DNA of 64,000 nt from Ulva prolifera. Lineage: Eukaryota > Chlorophyta > Ulvophyceae > Ulvales > Ulvaceae. Under the pieces are notes generated by a model. The model searched no databases. It saw only the letters and a list, made by a program, of their open reading frames with translations, and was not told where the DNA came from. Made by a program: the position numbers and the translations under genes. Location: the NCBI GenBank assembly GCA_023078555.1, contig CM041202.1, positions 4,584,022-4,648,021 of the forward strand, written 5' to 3'. Shown in pieces: positions 1 through 9,533 of this stretch (the stretch's first letter is position 1; every line of letters starts with the position of its first letter).

Positions 1-785
1 GCTCGCGCGTGCCGGCACCCGCGCCAGGCGCTGACTGTTCCGCGGTGGCTGCAGGCGGGCCGGCAGGGGCGGGCTGGGCTGGCGGCGGGGGTGGTGGCGG
101 GGGAAGGTCCGGCTGAGGCTGCTCCACGGGGTGCGCGGCGCCTGCGCTGGCTGTGGCTCCACGGTCGGCGGGTTCATCATTGGCGGGAATGTTGTGGGAT
201 ATCCATATCTAGGCATCCAAGAATATATATGACATAATCAAGGGAGGAGTCATCTAACAAAGGACTCGTTGTTTCAGGTGCGCCGCAGTGGTAGAACATG
301 TCGTGTTGTGAGATATCTCTCACGCTAGCGCATGCTGGCACAATTAACACCTCTTCTTATATGCGTAGCGACTTGTCCAGCCATGTGGACGGTCGCACAC
401 GCATAGCTTTTGAAGTACCGATTGAATTGTACACAGTGTGATCACACGTACGCTCAGTGGGCTTACGTGCTTGCACTCGCCACGTGTGACTGCACGCGTC
501 CACCAGCCTTACGTGCACATGGCATCAGCACTGTGTACAGCCTTCTCCCGGCACAATGTGTCCCGTCATAGGCTTATTATGGCTTTATGCGGCTAGCCGA
601 ATTGTTACTGCACATATTACGTCTTACTGTGTGCATTACCGCCGTTACACAGGGTCCGCCCGGCGGGCTCCAGGGTTGGCATGCACGATAATATCTGTAC
701 AGCCACCCAGAGCTACCCACGAATTACGTGCGCAGCCTTGCTTACACTCATCTCAGGCTCTGTGAGCCATAATTTAAGATCTCCC
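1..785. other. Unassigned sequence; GC-rich proline-coding tract at 1-180
   Basis: No gene is recognised. On the minus strand, bases 1-180 encode a Pro/Ala-rich low-complexity stretch with a run of eight prolines. It could be the edge of an exon or of a retrotransposon linker cut by the window boundary. Bases 181-785 have no convincing coding signal. The only plus-strand ORF, at 556-765, has no recognisable motif. Confidence 0.3.
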
Positions 786-1075
786 GCGCTTATGCGGGAT
801 CTGGGATCAGTGTGGCAGTTATGCGGCACGATTCGGCGAGGCCAGCTTTGACAGGGGGATTGACCTGGGCGCACACACCCCGGTATTTATACCGAGCGCT
901 TGCTGGGACCAGACACGCTTTACAGTAGTCTGGTTGGGGCGCCATCCATTTCTGCACTGGCACGTCGCATCCCTGCGTGTGAGTGTACCCTTGCTTTGTT
1001 TGTGCCTATACAGCCCTCATGCTGCGGCAATCTTGACCCATCACTGCTTCTTCTTACTGCCATCGAGGTCTGTTA
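786..1075 (+). repeat. Gypsy-type LTR remnant, related to the 5' LTR region of element F
   Basis: This stretch aligns with 55570-55870, just upstream of the gypsy gag gene. Shared blocks run in the same order: CGGCGAGGCCAGC, CCTGGGCGC, the TATA-like palindrome GGTATTTATACC (882-893), CGCTTGCTGGG, GCCATCYATTTCTGCA and CCCATCACTGC. No matching internal region follows, so it is probably a solo LTR or a truncated remnant of a related family. Its exact ends and target duplication were not found. Confidence 0.6.
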
Positions 1076-1847
1076 CCCAAGACCAGACCAATAGGTCTCA
1101 ACAGGGAATCGGGCGGTTGGAAGATGGTCGGTGCGCTGGTGGTGCATCTGTAGGCGTCGCTGCTCCGGTGGCTGCTGCAAGGGTGGGCGCTGGGGCTGGC
1201 GTGGCTGATGTGCTTGACAGACCTTCAGCAGCTGGAGCAGCGTTGGCTGCTTCTTCAGTGCAGGGAGGTTCCTCAGAGCAGCTCCGGGAGGGCTGGCCCG
1301 AGAGAGCACCGGGATCCTCTCTCAGCTTCGCCCTCTGCGACCGCGGAGCGCTAGCTGGCACAGAATCAACTCGTAACTTGGTTGCGAGCTGCTTCTGGAG
1401 CCGGCTAGCGGCTGCAGGCGGTTGCTTTGGAGTATCATCTGCTTTGCTGTTCTCAGAGGGGGTCATGCACTCCCGCTACATGGTGGGACCCCGGTGGGCG
1501 CGCAAAATCCACCGCGAATTTGACACTTTGGGGAAGGTTTTCAGTATTGTCTCAGTCGATTGGGCACTCCTAGTGTGCGATATCGGCTTTGGGGAGCCTC
1601 CCCAACAAAAGCAGCCCTTTTGGCGGAAAAGTGCGATTCTCCCCAACCGGTCGGGCTTTCCTCCCCAATCGTACACCAGTGCTTGCAGAGCATGATAAAC
1701 ATCAAAGATAAGATGTCACATGCTAAATTGTTATGTACGGTACATTGTCATTGTGTGTGCATGTCATGGCCGTGTGTGCTATCGTTCGGTTGCCATGTAG
1801 CGCGCTGACCGTCGCCGGCCAGCGGATTTCCGGCCAGAACGCGACTG
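1076..1847. other. Unassigned sequence between LTR remnant and copia D
   Basis: It contains a minus-strand ORF of 122 codons (1098-1466), rich in Ala, Pro, Ser and Thr, with no recognisable domain. A plus-strand ORF (934-1695) overlaps it and runs through the LTR remnant, so it is probably a chance ORF. Short inverted repeats built on TTGGGGAG/CTCCCCAA occur at about 1597-1665. No function can be assigned. Confidence 0.3.
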
Positions 1848-1871
1848 CCTGATTTGACTAGGGGAAAACTG

Positions 1872-2360
1872 CCTGAGTGAAACTATAAGACCGAAAGCTT
1901 CGTTGCGTACGAGCAGAAAGTTTTCTTGTGCTTAGGCCAATTCGAACTGGATCGTCTGTTGAAGCACGCACCATCTACGGACGAACAGCGTGTCCATGCT
2001 AGGGCAAGGACAAAGGTCCTTATGTCTTTGCCTGACGTGGATAGGACGACTGTCTATCGCATGTCACACCTGTGTGAAGCATTTGCCGACTTGACTGCCA
2101 AGTATAGGCGTAGCACCGAAGCCGAAATTCACAGACTGTGGAGTCGGTTTAAGTCTTTATCACAGAATAATAGAGACGTTGCGTTTGACTGTGGTGATGT
2201 GATGAGTGTTGACACTCAACTGGAGGCACTAGGTGCCGATGTGGGCCAGCGATGGCTTCGTTTGAAACCGTTAGAAGTGGGGGAGGAGTTCAACGCTGTG
2301 CGCGGCGAAGTTTCTCCATTCTTCCCCACACGTAATCATTTCACGTTTAACTGAGCATGC
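1872..2360 (+). pseudogene. Gag fragment of copia D
   Basis: Matches the capsid region of Gag in elements A and B, including the segments TDEQRVHARART, DRTTVYRMSHLCEA and STEAEIHRLWSRF. The N-terminal part present in A and B is missing. The frame is lost near 2310-2350, before the zinc knuckle. Gag would form the virus-like particle; this copy cannot do so. Confidence 0.85.
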
Positions 2361-2456
2361 CAATTTCCTCAAGCAACAACGGTTGCAAGCTAGGTCTGGG
2401 CGCCCGCGGGCAAACCAGGCCATGGCTGGCGCAAGCAGCCCCGTGGTGACGGTCTT

Positions 2457-2780
2457 GTGGTCGCCGCTCTCGCGGCAGGCCAGGCTCCTCGCGAGGAGAC
2501 CAGGACGTGCTTCTTCTGCAAGAAGACGGGACATTTGCGTGCGAACTGCCCCCAGCGCAAACAGGCTGCGGCCAAGGATGTTTGTGCCGTAGAAATGCCT
2601 GAAAAGTATCCAACACCTGACGCGTCTCTGCCTTGGAATATTATCATTGATAGTGGTTCGGACATTCATATCGCAGGCAATCGTGAGATGTTCACTGAGT
2701 ACGGTCCGTGTCAGAGGACTGCCAGTCCCCCGGGACCAGGCCAGCCCCCAATTATGGGCAGGGGAACCATTCAGGTGAAC
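2457..2780 (+). pseudogene. Zinc knuckle and protease start of copia D
   Basis: Encodes a CCHC zinc knuckle, CFFCKKTGHLRANC (C-X2-C-X4-H-X4-C), at about 2508-2549, then the copia aspartic protease motif DSGSDIHIAGN at about 2650. The frame continues to GRGTIQVN, where a LINE is inserted after the duplicated 12-mer ATTCAGGTGAAC. The same frame resumes beyond the LINE at 4042. Confidence 0.85.
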
Positions 2781-4041
2781 GTCGTCGCTGACGGCCCCGC
2801 CGTGTTCCAGCGGCTTGACGGGCCGGCCGCGCCGGTCCTGCAGCACGACTGGGACTGCGTCCGCGGCATCTTGCCCGACGTCGAGGGGTGGGTCACGAAG
2901 GTCTCCGGGAAGATCGACGGTGGCTCACCGGCAAACATCTCCAGCAAAGGCGTGCGTCATGTTCTCCCCTCCTTGCAGCATGCTGTGTCCAGGTCCATGG
3001 GTGACAAGGCCGGCAAGGCGTTCTTGGACGGGATGGACTTGAGCATAGAGGCAGGCAGGCTCGGTGCTGCTCGTGTGCGCAGTGCCCGCGGCGCCCCCGG
3101 TAGCGCCTTCTTGTCCGCCCTCCCCGGCCGGCGACGGCTGGACACCACCATCGGTGACCACTCTCTCACCACCATCCTTCGCCACTGCCTCAGTGAGCGA
3201 GTCAGAGGCCCCGTGGAGATGCCGCCGTGCGGTTGCTCTGGCGAGAGCATCGGACGCGGCAACCATCCTATGCTGTGCACCCGAAACAACAAGAGACTTT
3301 CGTCGCGCCATGATAAATTTGCTTTTGCAATGCGCCATATTCATTCTTGTGCTTCGGTGCCCACGAGCATGGAGCTGCCGTACGCGTGCATGAGGACCAC
3401 GGAGCAGGGAAAGTGGGGCGGCACATGGCTGACATCCTCGCCATCCTGCCAGGGGGGCGTCATGTCATGGTGGACGTGGCGGTGACGCATCCGCTTGGGA
3501 AGGAGGCTTTGCGTAAGGGGTCGGCATCCTCCCTGTACGACCCCTCGGCGGCGAAGGTTGCGGAGAAGCTCAAGCGGGATGATTGGGAGAAGTTTGCCGA
3601 TAAGCCGCGGTATGAGTTTGTTCCGTTTGCTGTTGAGTCCTGTGGGAAGCTCGCGCCGCGGGCGGAGGAGTACATCCAGGAGTTGGGTGAAATTGCTGCG
3701 GCATCAGGCCGCGTCTCCAAGTCGGTGTTTGTGATGAATGCGTACAAGTTGCTTTCGTGTGTGTTGCAGAAGGGAAATGCGGAAATATACGCTCACTCGC
3801 TGACGGCCGTCGCCCGGTCGTGCGGCAAGCATTTCACCCATGGCTTTGATGTGCCGGTGGATGCTTTTCTGGGTTGAGAGCTCTGTTGCCGGAGCGTTTG
3901 ATGTAGTTGTGCTTTGCTGTTGTCCAGGTTGTTGGCTGAGGTGGGCTTCGCTGGTTGCTTGTGTGGCAGCTGATCGGTTGGTTGGCTTGATTTGTTTGTT
4001 TGCTTTGCCATACAATGGCCCGGTATGTGTAACTTTATCGA
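2781..4041 (+). mobile_element. 5'-truncated LINE, copy 1 (longest copy in the window)
   Basis: A 1261-bp insertion in copia D, flanked by a perfect 12-bp target duplication ATTCAGGTGAAC (2769-2780 and 4042-4053). The 3' end reads ...GGCCCGGTATGTGTAACTTTATCGA, has no poly(A) tail and is shared by six other insertions here. The 5' part encodes degraded RT C-terminal sequence with a Cys/His cluster, followed by an intact endonuclease-like ORF. Variable duplication length and 5' truncation are typical of target-primed reverse transcription. Confidence 0.88.
3347..3877 (+). CDS. LINE Pol C-terminus, restriction-like endonuclease (RLE) domain
   Basis: A 176-codon open frame at the end of the LINE. 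The order ADILAILPGG ... VMVDVAVTHPL followed by Lys/Glu-rich helices resembles the PD-(D/E)XK-like domain at the C-terminus of RLE-type LINE polymerases, which nicks target DNA to prime reverse transcription. A Cys/His-rich and RHDKFAFAMRH-like segment precedes it in a different frame (about 3200-3345), so a frameshift separates it from the rest of Pol. The first methionine of the frame is not a real start. The same region recurs in LINE copy 4 on the minus strand. The family is inferred from pattern only. Confidence 0.65.
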   Translation: MCFGAHEHGAAVRVHEDHGAGKVGRHMADILAILPGGRHVMVDVAVTHPLGKEALRKGSASSLYDPSAAKVAEKLKRDDWEKFADKPRYEFVPFAVESCGKLAPRAEEYIQELGEIAAASGRVSKSVFVMNAYKLLSCVLQKGNAEIYAHSLTAVARSCGKHFTHGFDVPVDAFLG

Positions 4042-4368
4042 ATTCAGGTGAACCTAGGTACTTATGTTGATAAGCATGGGAACAAGCATCCTTTGGATGT
4101 GGAAATCCCTGGTGTTTACTATGCCCTCGAATGCCCGTACAACCTGCTTAGTACAATGGGTCTGAGGCATGAGCAGATGTTCTTGGATACGCGTAGGAGT
4201 GTGTTGTATGTTCCTGGTCTCGGTGACATGGCTACAAGTATTGAGGATGATGTCAAATACCAGGAGGTTGATGAAGATGGTCACCTTGTCTTTGCGTTCA
4301 AAATGAGTGTTGATACGAAACCTGTTCTTGTTGGTCAACCTGTCAATAGGGGGGTGATCTGGTCTAAC
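4042..4368 (+). pseudogene. Copia D protease to integrase linker
   Basis: Continues the D frame after LINE copy 1, from VNLGTYVDKHGNKHPLDVEI to VNRGVIWSN, matching elements A and B. It ends at the duplicated octamer GGTCTAAC where LINE copy 2 is inserted. Confidence 0.85.
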
Positions 4369-4512
4369 TGGTGTAGTTGTGCTTTGTTGTTGTCCAAGTT
4401 GTTGGCTGAGGTGAGCTTTGCTGGTTGCTTGTGTGGCAGCTGATCAGTTGGTCGGCTTGATGTGTTTGTTTGCTTTGCCATACAATGGCCCGGTATGTGT
4501 AACTTTAGTATA
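4369..4512 (+). mobile_element. 5'-truncated LINE, copy 2 (144 bp)
   Basis: Contains only the LINE 3' untranslated region, aligned with 3903-4037 of copy 1 and ending GTATGTGTAACTTTAGTATA. It is flanked by an 8-bp target duplication GGTCTAAC (4361-4368 and 4513-4520), inserted in the same orientation as copia D. Confidence 0.85.
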
Positions 4513-4566
4513 GGTCTAACCAGAGCTATAGCTATCCGACCTCTGTAATAGAGGACCAGCAGCAGT

Positions 4567-4599
4567 TCGATAAAGTTACACATACCGGGCCATTGTTGT
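4567..4599 (-). mobile_element. Very short LINE insertion, copy 3 (33 bp)
   Basis: The reverse complement of the last ~30 bases of the LINE (GATAAAGTTACACATACCGG...), flanked by an 8-bp duplication GCAGCAGT (4559-4566 and 4600-4607). Removing it restores alignment of copia D with element B at 30205-30230. The intervening D sequence 4521-4558 belongs to the copia pol gene. Confidence 0.8.
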
Positions 4600-4607
4600 G
4601 CAGCAGT

Positions 4608-5588
4608 GGCATCACGTGGCAGCTGCGGCTATTGACCTAGACCCAGTGCTGGGGGAGCTGAGGTCCCACATGATGCACACTTGCTGGAACCTGCTTTCAT
4701 AGCGAATTTCGCTTTCCACCAGTCCACGTGGGTTCTGAAGCGTATGCAAGCCAACGCTGATTTTTATGGTGATTTACGTCTAAGAGTCGATTCCGAGCCA
4801 ATGGGGAATCGTTGTCATGGCTGCAGAATTGGCAAAGTGCCTGCGGGCAACTTCTCTGCCAATGATCGTGAGCTCATGGGCCAGGCCAAGTACCCTGACG
4901 AGCAACTGCATGCCGATTTAGCTGATCCTGTCACTCCAGTAGGAATTGGTGGTGTGAAATATGTTTTGTTTGTGATGTGTGCCTTTACCTGATATACTTT
5001 TGTGGTCGGTCTGCGCAAAAAGAGTGAGGCTGCAGCCATGCTCTCTTACATTATCGAGCGCATTCGGGTGAATGTGGTGAAGCCAGGTGAACCGAGTGTG
5101 CGCATCCTACACACCGACAAAGGGGAAGAGTTCATGGTCGAAGGCTTATTGCTCTACCTCCGACGTCGTGGCATCACTCACCGCACAACCCCCACAGCTG
5201 ATCATCGCTGTATCGGCATGATCGAGCGGAGGATCAAGATTGCCTTTGAGGCACTCCGTGATGTGCTGCTTGCGAGCGGTGTGCCTTTGTTCCTGTGGAT
5301 TGATTGCCTTGCCAGTGTTATCCATGGTCACAATCTCACGCCGTGCTCGGCGTTGAACCATGACAAACTGGCGCGAATTCTAAAATCCCAGAAAGCTCAG
5401 CATGATGTCAACGCATCCGCGGATGTGGAGCAAGCTGAGAAGGGGAACAAGCGCATGAAAAAGGCCGAGCGCGATAAGTTGAGGGATGAGGAAACGCGCA
5501 AGTATCAGTTGATTGCAACGACAGAGCTTGACGAGTTTTTGTCAAGGTCTTGTGACAGGGATATCATTCCCTATATGTCTTTTTTTCA
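4608..5588 (+). pseudogene. Copia D integrase
   Basis: Encodes the zinc-binding N-terminus (FHQSTWVLKRM ... RCHGCRIGK) and the catalytic core of a copia integrase, including LHADLADPVTPV, HTDKGEEF and GMIERRIKIAFEA, which hold the D-D-E residues. An in-frame TGA at about 4989 replaces the Arg codon seen in A and B (CAFTRYTF). The ORF from 5002 to 5604 covers the second half. The frame shifts near 5589. Confidence 0.85.
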
Positions 5589-6664
5589 GAGACACCTCCG
5601 TTAAGGTGTTCCAACATCTGCTGCGGCCACAGCGTCTGTGGGGGGTTGAAGTGTATGCGTACCCTAGGGATGACAAGCTGCGGAAGCTGTCCCCGCGGGG
5701 TATTCTTGCATACTGGGTCGGGGCGGGGCTGGGCCCCAGCATGCAGCGTGTGTACGCCCAGAATGTTCTTGGGGGTAGGGTTGTGGTAGTGCGCCAGGTC
5801 ATGTGCACTGCGGATCAGATGATCCGCCACGTACGTAAGTACGATGCGTCCGCTGTTGTGGACAAGAGGGAGCCTGCGGAGTTAGCAAACTCCTACACGG
5901 TTGTCTTCGAGCGGGACAATGACGGTGAATGCGTGACTGATAGTGATGTACCTCCTTTCATGGATGATCGCACGTATGACAGGGGAGTGTTGCGCCGTCT
6001 GCGTGACCAGCTTCACACCCCCCCTGGTCATGGTAGGGTTCCTGTCATGGATATGACCTTCCAGCAGGACGACCCCCTGCCTAAACCTGACGTGTACTCT
6101 CCACGATTCGGAGCTGGCTCCTCTGCGGAGGTAATCCGGCGTGACCCTGCTCGGGCCACACCGGAGGTAGCCAGGATAGCTTTGTATCGCACGCGTGCGA
6201 CTTCCAGAGCTGCGGCACACCCTGATGTCCTTGTCCCTCCTCGTGTACGCAGCCAAGTGCATCACCCTGAGGCTGTGCCCTCACGCACTGTGGAGTATGC
6301 TGTTACTCGACATGCTACTTTGCACGACCCTGGTGTAGAAGCTGCCTTCCCCGTTCAGCTGTCGGCCAGTCTTTCCGAATCTGGCATGGATGAGGATGAT
6401 GCCGACAGTCTCGGCATCTATGATGACGATGATGAATCGCGGATGGACTACACCATGACAGATGATGAGGAGGCTGCGGCCCATCAGAATCTGGAGGCTC
6501 AGCGGGTTCGTTCCGGGAGTAGTTCGGCCGCGGCCTCAGCGTCTAACGCGGGAGCAGTTGCCCAGCCCCTGCGAGGAGCTGACGCGCCGAGGCCCTTCTG
6601 GGAGGATGAGCTGGATGAGGTGGAGACCGGGTCCGAATTAGGGGGAGAGGTCCCGGACCCCTAA
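5589..6664 (+). pseudogene. Copia D integrase C-terminus and acidic linker
   Basis: Continues pol in another frame: WGVEVYAYPRDDKLRKL, YWVGAGLGPSMQRVYAQ, then a low-complexity linker with an Asp/Glu run at about 6387-6470, before the reverse transcriptase. It stops at TAA 6662-6664, where elements A and B continue. The linker is the fastest-evolving part between copies. Confidence 0.8.
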
Positions 6665-6712
6665 CCCGCTGTCGGGGTTGATTTGCCTGATGAGGTGAGG
6701 GGCATTCCAGCT

Positions 6713-6727
6713 ATGTGTAACTTTTGT
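6713..6727 (+). mobile_element. 15-bp LINE 3'-end micro-insertion
   Basis: ATGTGTAACTTTTGT lies between two copies of CATTCCAGCT (6703-6712 and 6728-6737). Its first 12 bases equal the LINE 3' terminus ATGTGTAACTTT, and elements A and B have a single CATTCCAGCT (or CATTTCGGCT) here with no insert. It is best read as a target-primed insertion that aborted almost at once. Confidence 0.7.
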
Positions 6728-6737
6728 CATTCCAGCT

Positions 6738-8004
6738 GCCTTACCTCGTATTAAAATAATCCTCTTGTACGCAGACGCCTTTTTCCATAGGCTGTGGATG
6801 TAGCTGCTGTACATATGCATGAGCCTGCGGGCTCTGATCTTGCTAGTAGTGAAACAGTAGTAGCTGACATCAAGTCTCCAGGCTGCAATCACGACACATC
6901 AGCCGCGGTTGACTGTGGAGTGTCCTGTGCAGGCCTGAAGCATCAGCATGTGGAGTCTGGCGATCAGCAGAGTGCTCAGCATGTGGAGTCTGGCGATCAG
7001 CAGAGTGCTCAGCATCGTGGGTCACGCAGAGCAGCTGCCGCCAGGAAGCTGAAGCCCTCCGACCCTGATATGCCTTCTTTGAAGGAATGACTTGCGGGTC
7101 CGGACAGGGATGCTTGGCTATGTGCCATGCAAGAGGAGGTGGAAGCACTGGGTGAGCACGGGACTTTTATGTTGTGCTATCTGCCCGCGGGCAAGAAAGC
7201 TATCTTGGGCAAGTGGGTGTTCAAGATCAAGCGCGGGTCTGCGGGTGAGATTCAGCGTTACAAGGCACGCTATGTAGCGCGTGGTTTTTCTCAGGTAGAA
7301 GGAATTTACTTTTGCGAGACTTGGTCTCCTGTCGGTAATTATGGGACACCGCGTGTGTTGCTGTCCATTGCTGCTCAGGGAGATTTAGATATTAGACATA
7401 TAGATATTCAGTGTGCTTTTCTGAACGGTGACCTGGAGGAAGAGGTTTTCGTTGAACAGCCCCCGTATTTCACAGACGGGACAGCACGTGCATGGAAATT
7501 GCATAAGACTCTGGCCTGAAGCAAGCTGCTCGCGAGTCGCATAAAGCTTTAATAAAGGTCTTGGCTGAACTGGGATTTGTGTGCGCACACAGTGATCTTG
7601 GACTGTATATCAGAACAACTGGTCGATGTCTCATTTTTCTGTGGGTAGATGACCTTTTCATTTTCAGTTGCTCTGCCGGGCTACAAGAAATCATCAGTGT
7701 AATTCTCACGAAATTTGAAGGTAGAGATCTAGGTGACCTGTCTTGGGCACTTGGCACTTAGATCACGCGTGATCGAAAGGCCAAAACAACCCTAATGACT
7801 CAACGTAACAAAATCCAGAACCTACTGGAAAAGTACAGCATGACTGATTGTCGAAAGTCTCCCACTCCCTTAGTGCCGCGGCAACAACTATGGAGTGCGA
7901 AAGAGCATCTTGACCTGGAGGAAGCCAGTGCTGCTGAACATTCCAGGTTCATGAGTGCTGTAGGAAGCATCCAGTATATTGAAAGAGTGACACGACCTGA
8001 CCTG
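6738..8004 (+). pseudogene. Copia D reverse transcriptase
   Basis: Encodes the RT region: GKWVFKIKRG, ARGFSQVEG, IDIQCAFLNGDLEEEVFVEQPP and the active site FLWVDDLFIFS (at about 7636-7668). It is broken by TGA near 7087, a loss of sequence around 7515 (LYGLK is missing after HKTLA), and TAG at about 7759. Homology ends at about 8004 in VTRPDL, so the RNase H part and 3' LTR are lost. Confidence 0.85.
6944..7009 (+). repeat. 33-bp tandem duplication in copia D linker
   Basis: Two adjacent identical 33-bp copies (6944-6976, 6977-7009), each beginning CAGCATGTGGAGTCTGGCGA. Elements A and B carry one copy. The duplication keeps the reading frame. Confidence 0.9.
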
Positions 8005-8122
8005 ATGTTGTGAAAGTACCTCGTAGCGCCCAAGGCATGTGCACATGCGGATGCACGCACGGGGTGACACGTGGCAGTCACCAGCCCGCGAATGAGAAGA
8101 CACATTCCAGCTCTCTGTATAG
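8005..8122. other. Junction between copia D and LINE copy 4 / copia E
   Basis: About 120 bp without recognisable homology, between the broken 3' end of D and the target duplication of LINE copy 4. It may be a residual piece of element E, since it lies on the far side of the LINE inserted in E, but I could not align it. Confidence 0.3.
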
Positions 8123-8135
8123 GTCGAACAAGGTC

Positions 8136-8729
8136 ATGTTTGATAAAGTTACACATACCGGGCCATTGTATGGCAGAGCAAACAAACACATCAAGCAAAA
8201 CAACTGATCAGCTGCCACACAAGCAACCAGCGAAGCTCACCTCAGCCAACAACCTGGACAACAGCCAAGTACAACTACCTCAAACCCTCCGTGAACAGAG
8301 CTCTCAACCCAGAAAAGCATCCACCGGCACATCAAAGCCATGGGTGAAATGCTTGCCGCACGACCGGGCGACGGCCGTCAGTGTGTGCGCATACATTCCG
8401 CATTGCCCTTCTGCAACACACACGAAAGCAACTTGTACGCATTCATCACAAACACCGACTTGGAGACGCGGCCTGATGCCGCAGCAATTTCACCCAACTC
8501 CTGGATGTACTCCTCCACCCGCGGCGCGAGCTTCCCACAAGACTCAACAGCAAACGGAACAAACTCATACCGCGGCTTATCGGCAAACTTCTCCCAATCA
8601 TCCCGCTTGAGCTTCTCCGCAACCTTCGCCGGCGAGGCATCCTCCCTGTACGACCCCTTACGCAAATCCTCCTTCCCAAGCGGATGCGTCACCGCCACGT
8701 CCACCATGACATGACGCCCCCCGGGCGGA
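8136..8729 (-). mobile_element. 5'-truncated LINE, copy 4 (594 bp)
   Basis: Minus-strand copy covering the RLE domain and 3' untranslated region, aligned with 3454-4037 of copy 1. It is flanked by a 13-bp target duplication with two substitutions: GTCGAACAAGGTC (8123-8135) and GTCGGACGAGGTC (8730-8742). It lies in copia E in the same orientation, so the element E frame runs straight into the LINE frame. Confidence 0.85.
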
Positions 8730-9469
8730 GTCGGACGAGGTCTGCAGTCTGCCATGCTGAATTTCTTCAGCCGGTTCACTACTTTCTGCTGTTGAGATAG
8801 AGAGATGATCTTCTGCTTCCTATCCGTAGCGATTGAGGCACCTAGTGCCCACGACAAGTCACCGAGGTCTCTACCTTCAAATGCTTTGAGAATCTGATCG
8901 ATCAACTCCTTCAGGCCCGTAGACCCTTCAAAGATAAAAAGATCATCAACCCACAGAAATATGAAACACCTACCAGTTTTTCTGACATACAGTGCTGGGT
9001 CCGAATGTGATCTCGCAAAACCCATTTCCCCTAGCAAACGTGCAAGGGCCTTGTGCCATTCACGTGCAGCCTGCTTCAATCCATACAAGGTCTTATGCAA
9101 TTTCCACACACGTTTTGTACCGTCATTCAGGATATGAGGCTGCTCAACGTAGACAGTCTCATTCATTACCCCATTCAGAAAGGCACACTGGATATCGACA
9201 TGCTTCATTTCTAATTCCTCTACTGCAGCAACCGAAAGCAATGCACGCAAAGTAGCATACCTCCCTACTGGAGCCCACGTTTCAAAGAAATCAATTTTCT
9301 CTTCTTGAGTAAAACCCTTGGCTACATACCGTGCCTTGTACCGTTGGATCTCCCTTGTGGGTCCCCTCTTTATCTTATAGACCCACTTACCAGAAATGGC
9401 CTTGGCCCCTACTGGCAGCTCAACGAGCTCATAAGTTCCGTGCTCGCTCAACGAAGTCACCGCCTTCAT
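8378..9469 (-). CDS. Chimeric ORF: copia E reverse transcriptase fused to LINE RLE domain
   Basis: A 363-codon uninterrupted frame. Residues 1-246 or so are copia RT: GKWVYKIKRG, VDIQCAFLNGVM, LYGLKQAAREWHKAL, active site LWVDDLFIF, then the FSMADCRPRPTP segment. At about 8729 it passes directly into the LINE at PGGRHVMVDVAVTHPL and continues through the RLE domain. The fusion is an accident of LINE insertion in the right phase. The frame is also open upstream of the first Met (ALAGVDAEKWHGA), so 9469 is not a true start. Nothing shows it is expressed. Confidence 0.75.
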   Translation of the reverse strand: MKAVTSLSEHGTYELVELPVGAKAISGKWVYKIKRGPTREIQRYKARYVAKGFTQEEKIDFFETWAPVGRYATLRALLSVAAVEELEMKHVDIQCAFLNGVMNETVYVEQPHILNDGTKRVWKLHKTLYGLKQAAREWHKALARLLGEMGFARSHSDPALYVRKTGRCFIFLWVDDLFIFEGSTGLKELIDQILKAFEGRDLGDLSWALGASIATDRKQKIISLSQQQKVVNRLKKFSMADCRPRPTPPGGRHVMVDVAVTHPLGKEDLRKGSYREDASPAKVAEKLKRDDWEKFADKPRYEFVPFAVESCGKLAPRVEEYIQELGEIAAASGRVSKSVFVMNAYKLLSCVLQKGNAECMRTH

Positions 9470-9533
9470 AGCACCATGCCACTTCTCGGCATCTACTCCA
9501 GCTAAGGCCTGTTTCCAAGGCGGGCTATCAGTA

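Larger units (their letters stand above)
1848..8004 (+). mobile_element. Copia element D: truncated, decayed, interrupted by LINE copies
   Basis: A Ty1/copia retrotransposon closely related to elements A and B in this window. The order is Gag, zinc knuckle, protease, integrase, acidic linker, reverse transcriptase, as in copia. It starts abruptly inside Gag and stops inside the RT-RNase H region, and no LTR was found at either end. Stops and frameshifts are scattered through it, for example TGA at about 4989, a frame change near 5589, a stop at 6662-6664, and TAG at about 7759. Four LINE 3'-end insertions (2781-4041, 4369-4512, 4567-4599, 6713-6727) break it, each with a target duplication. 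It is a dead copy older than element A. Confidence 0.9.

Noticed and set aside
934..1695. 253-codon plus-strand ORF
   Set aside because: It begins inside the LTR remnant and has no motif; an opposite-strand ORF over the same bases is equally plausible.
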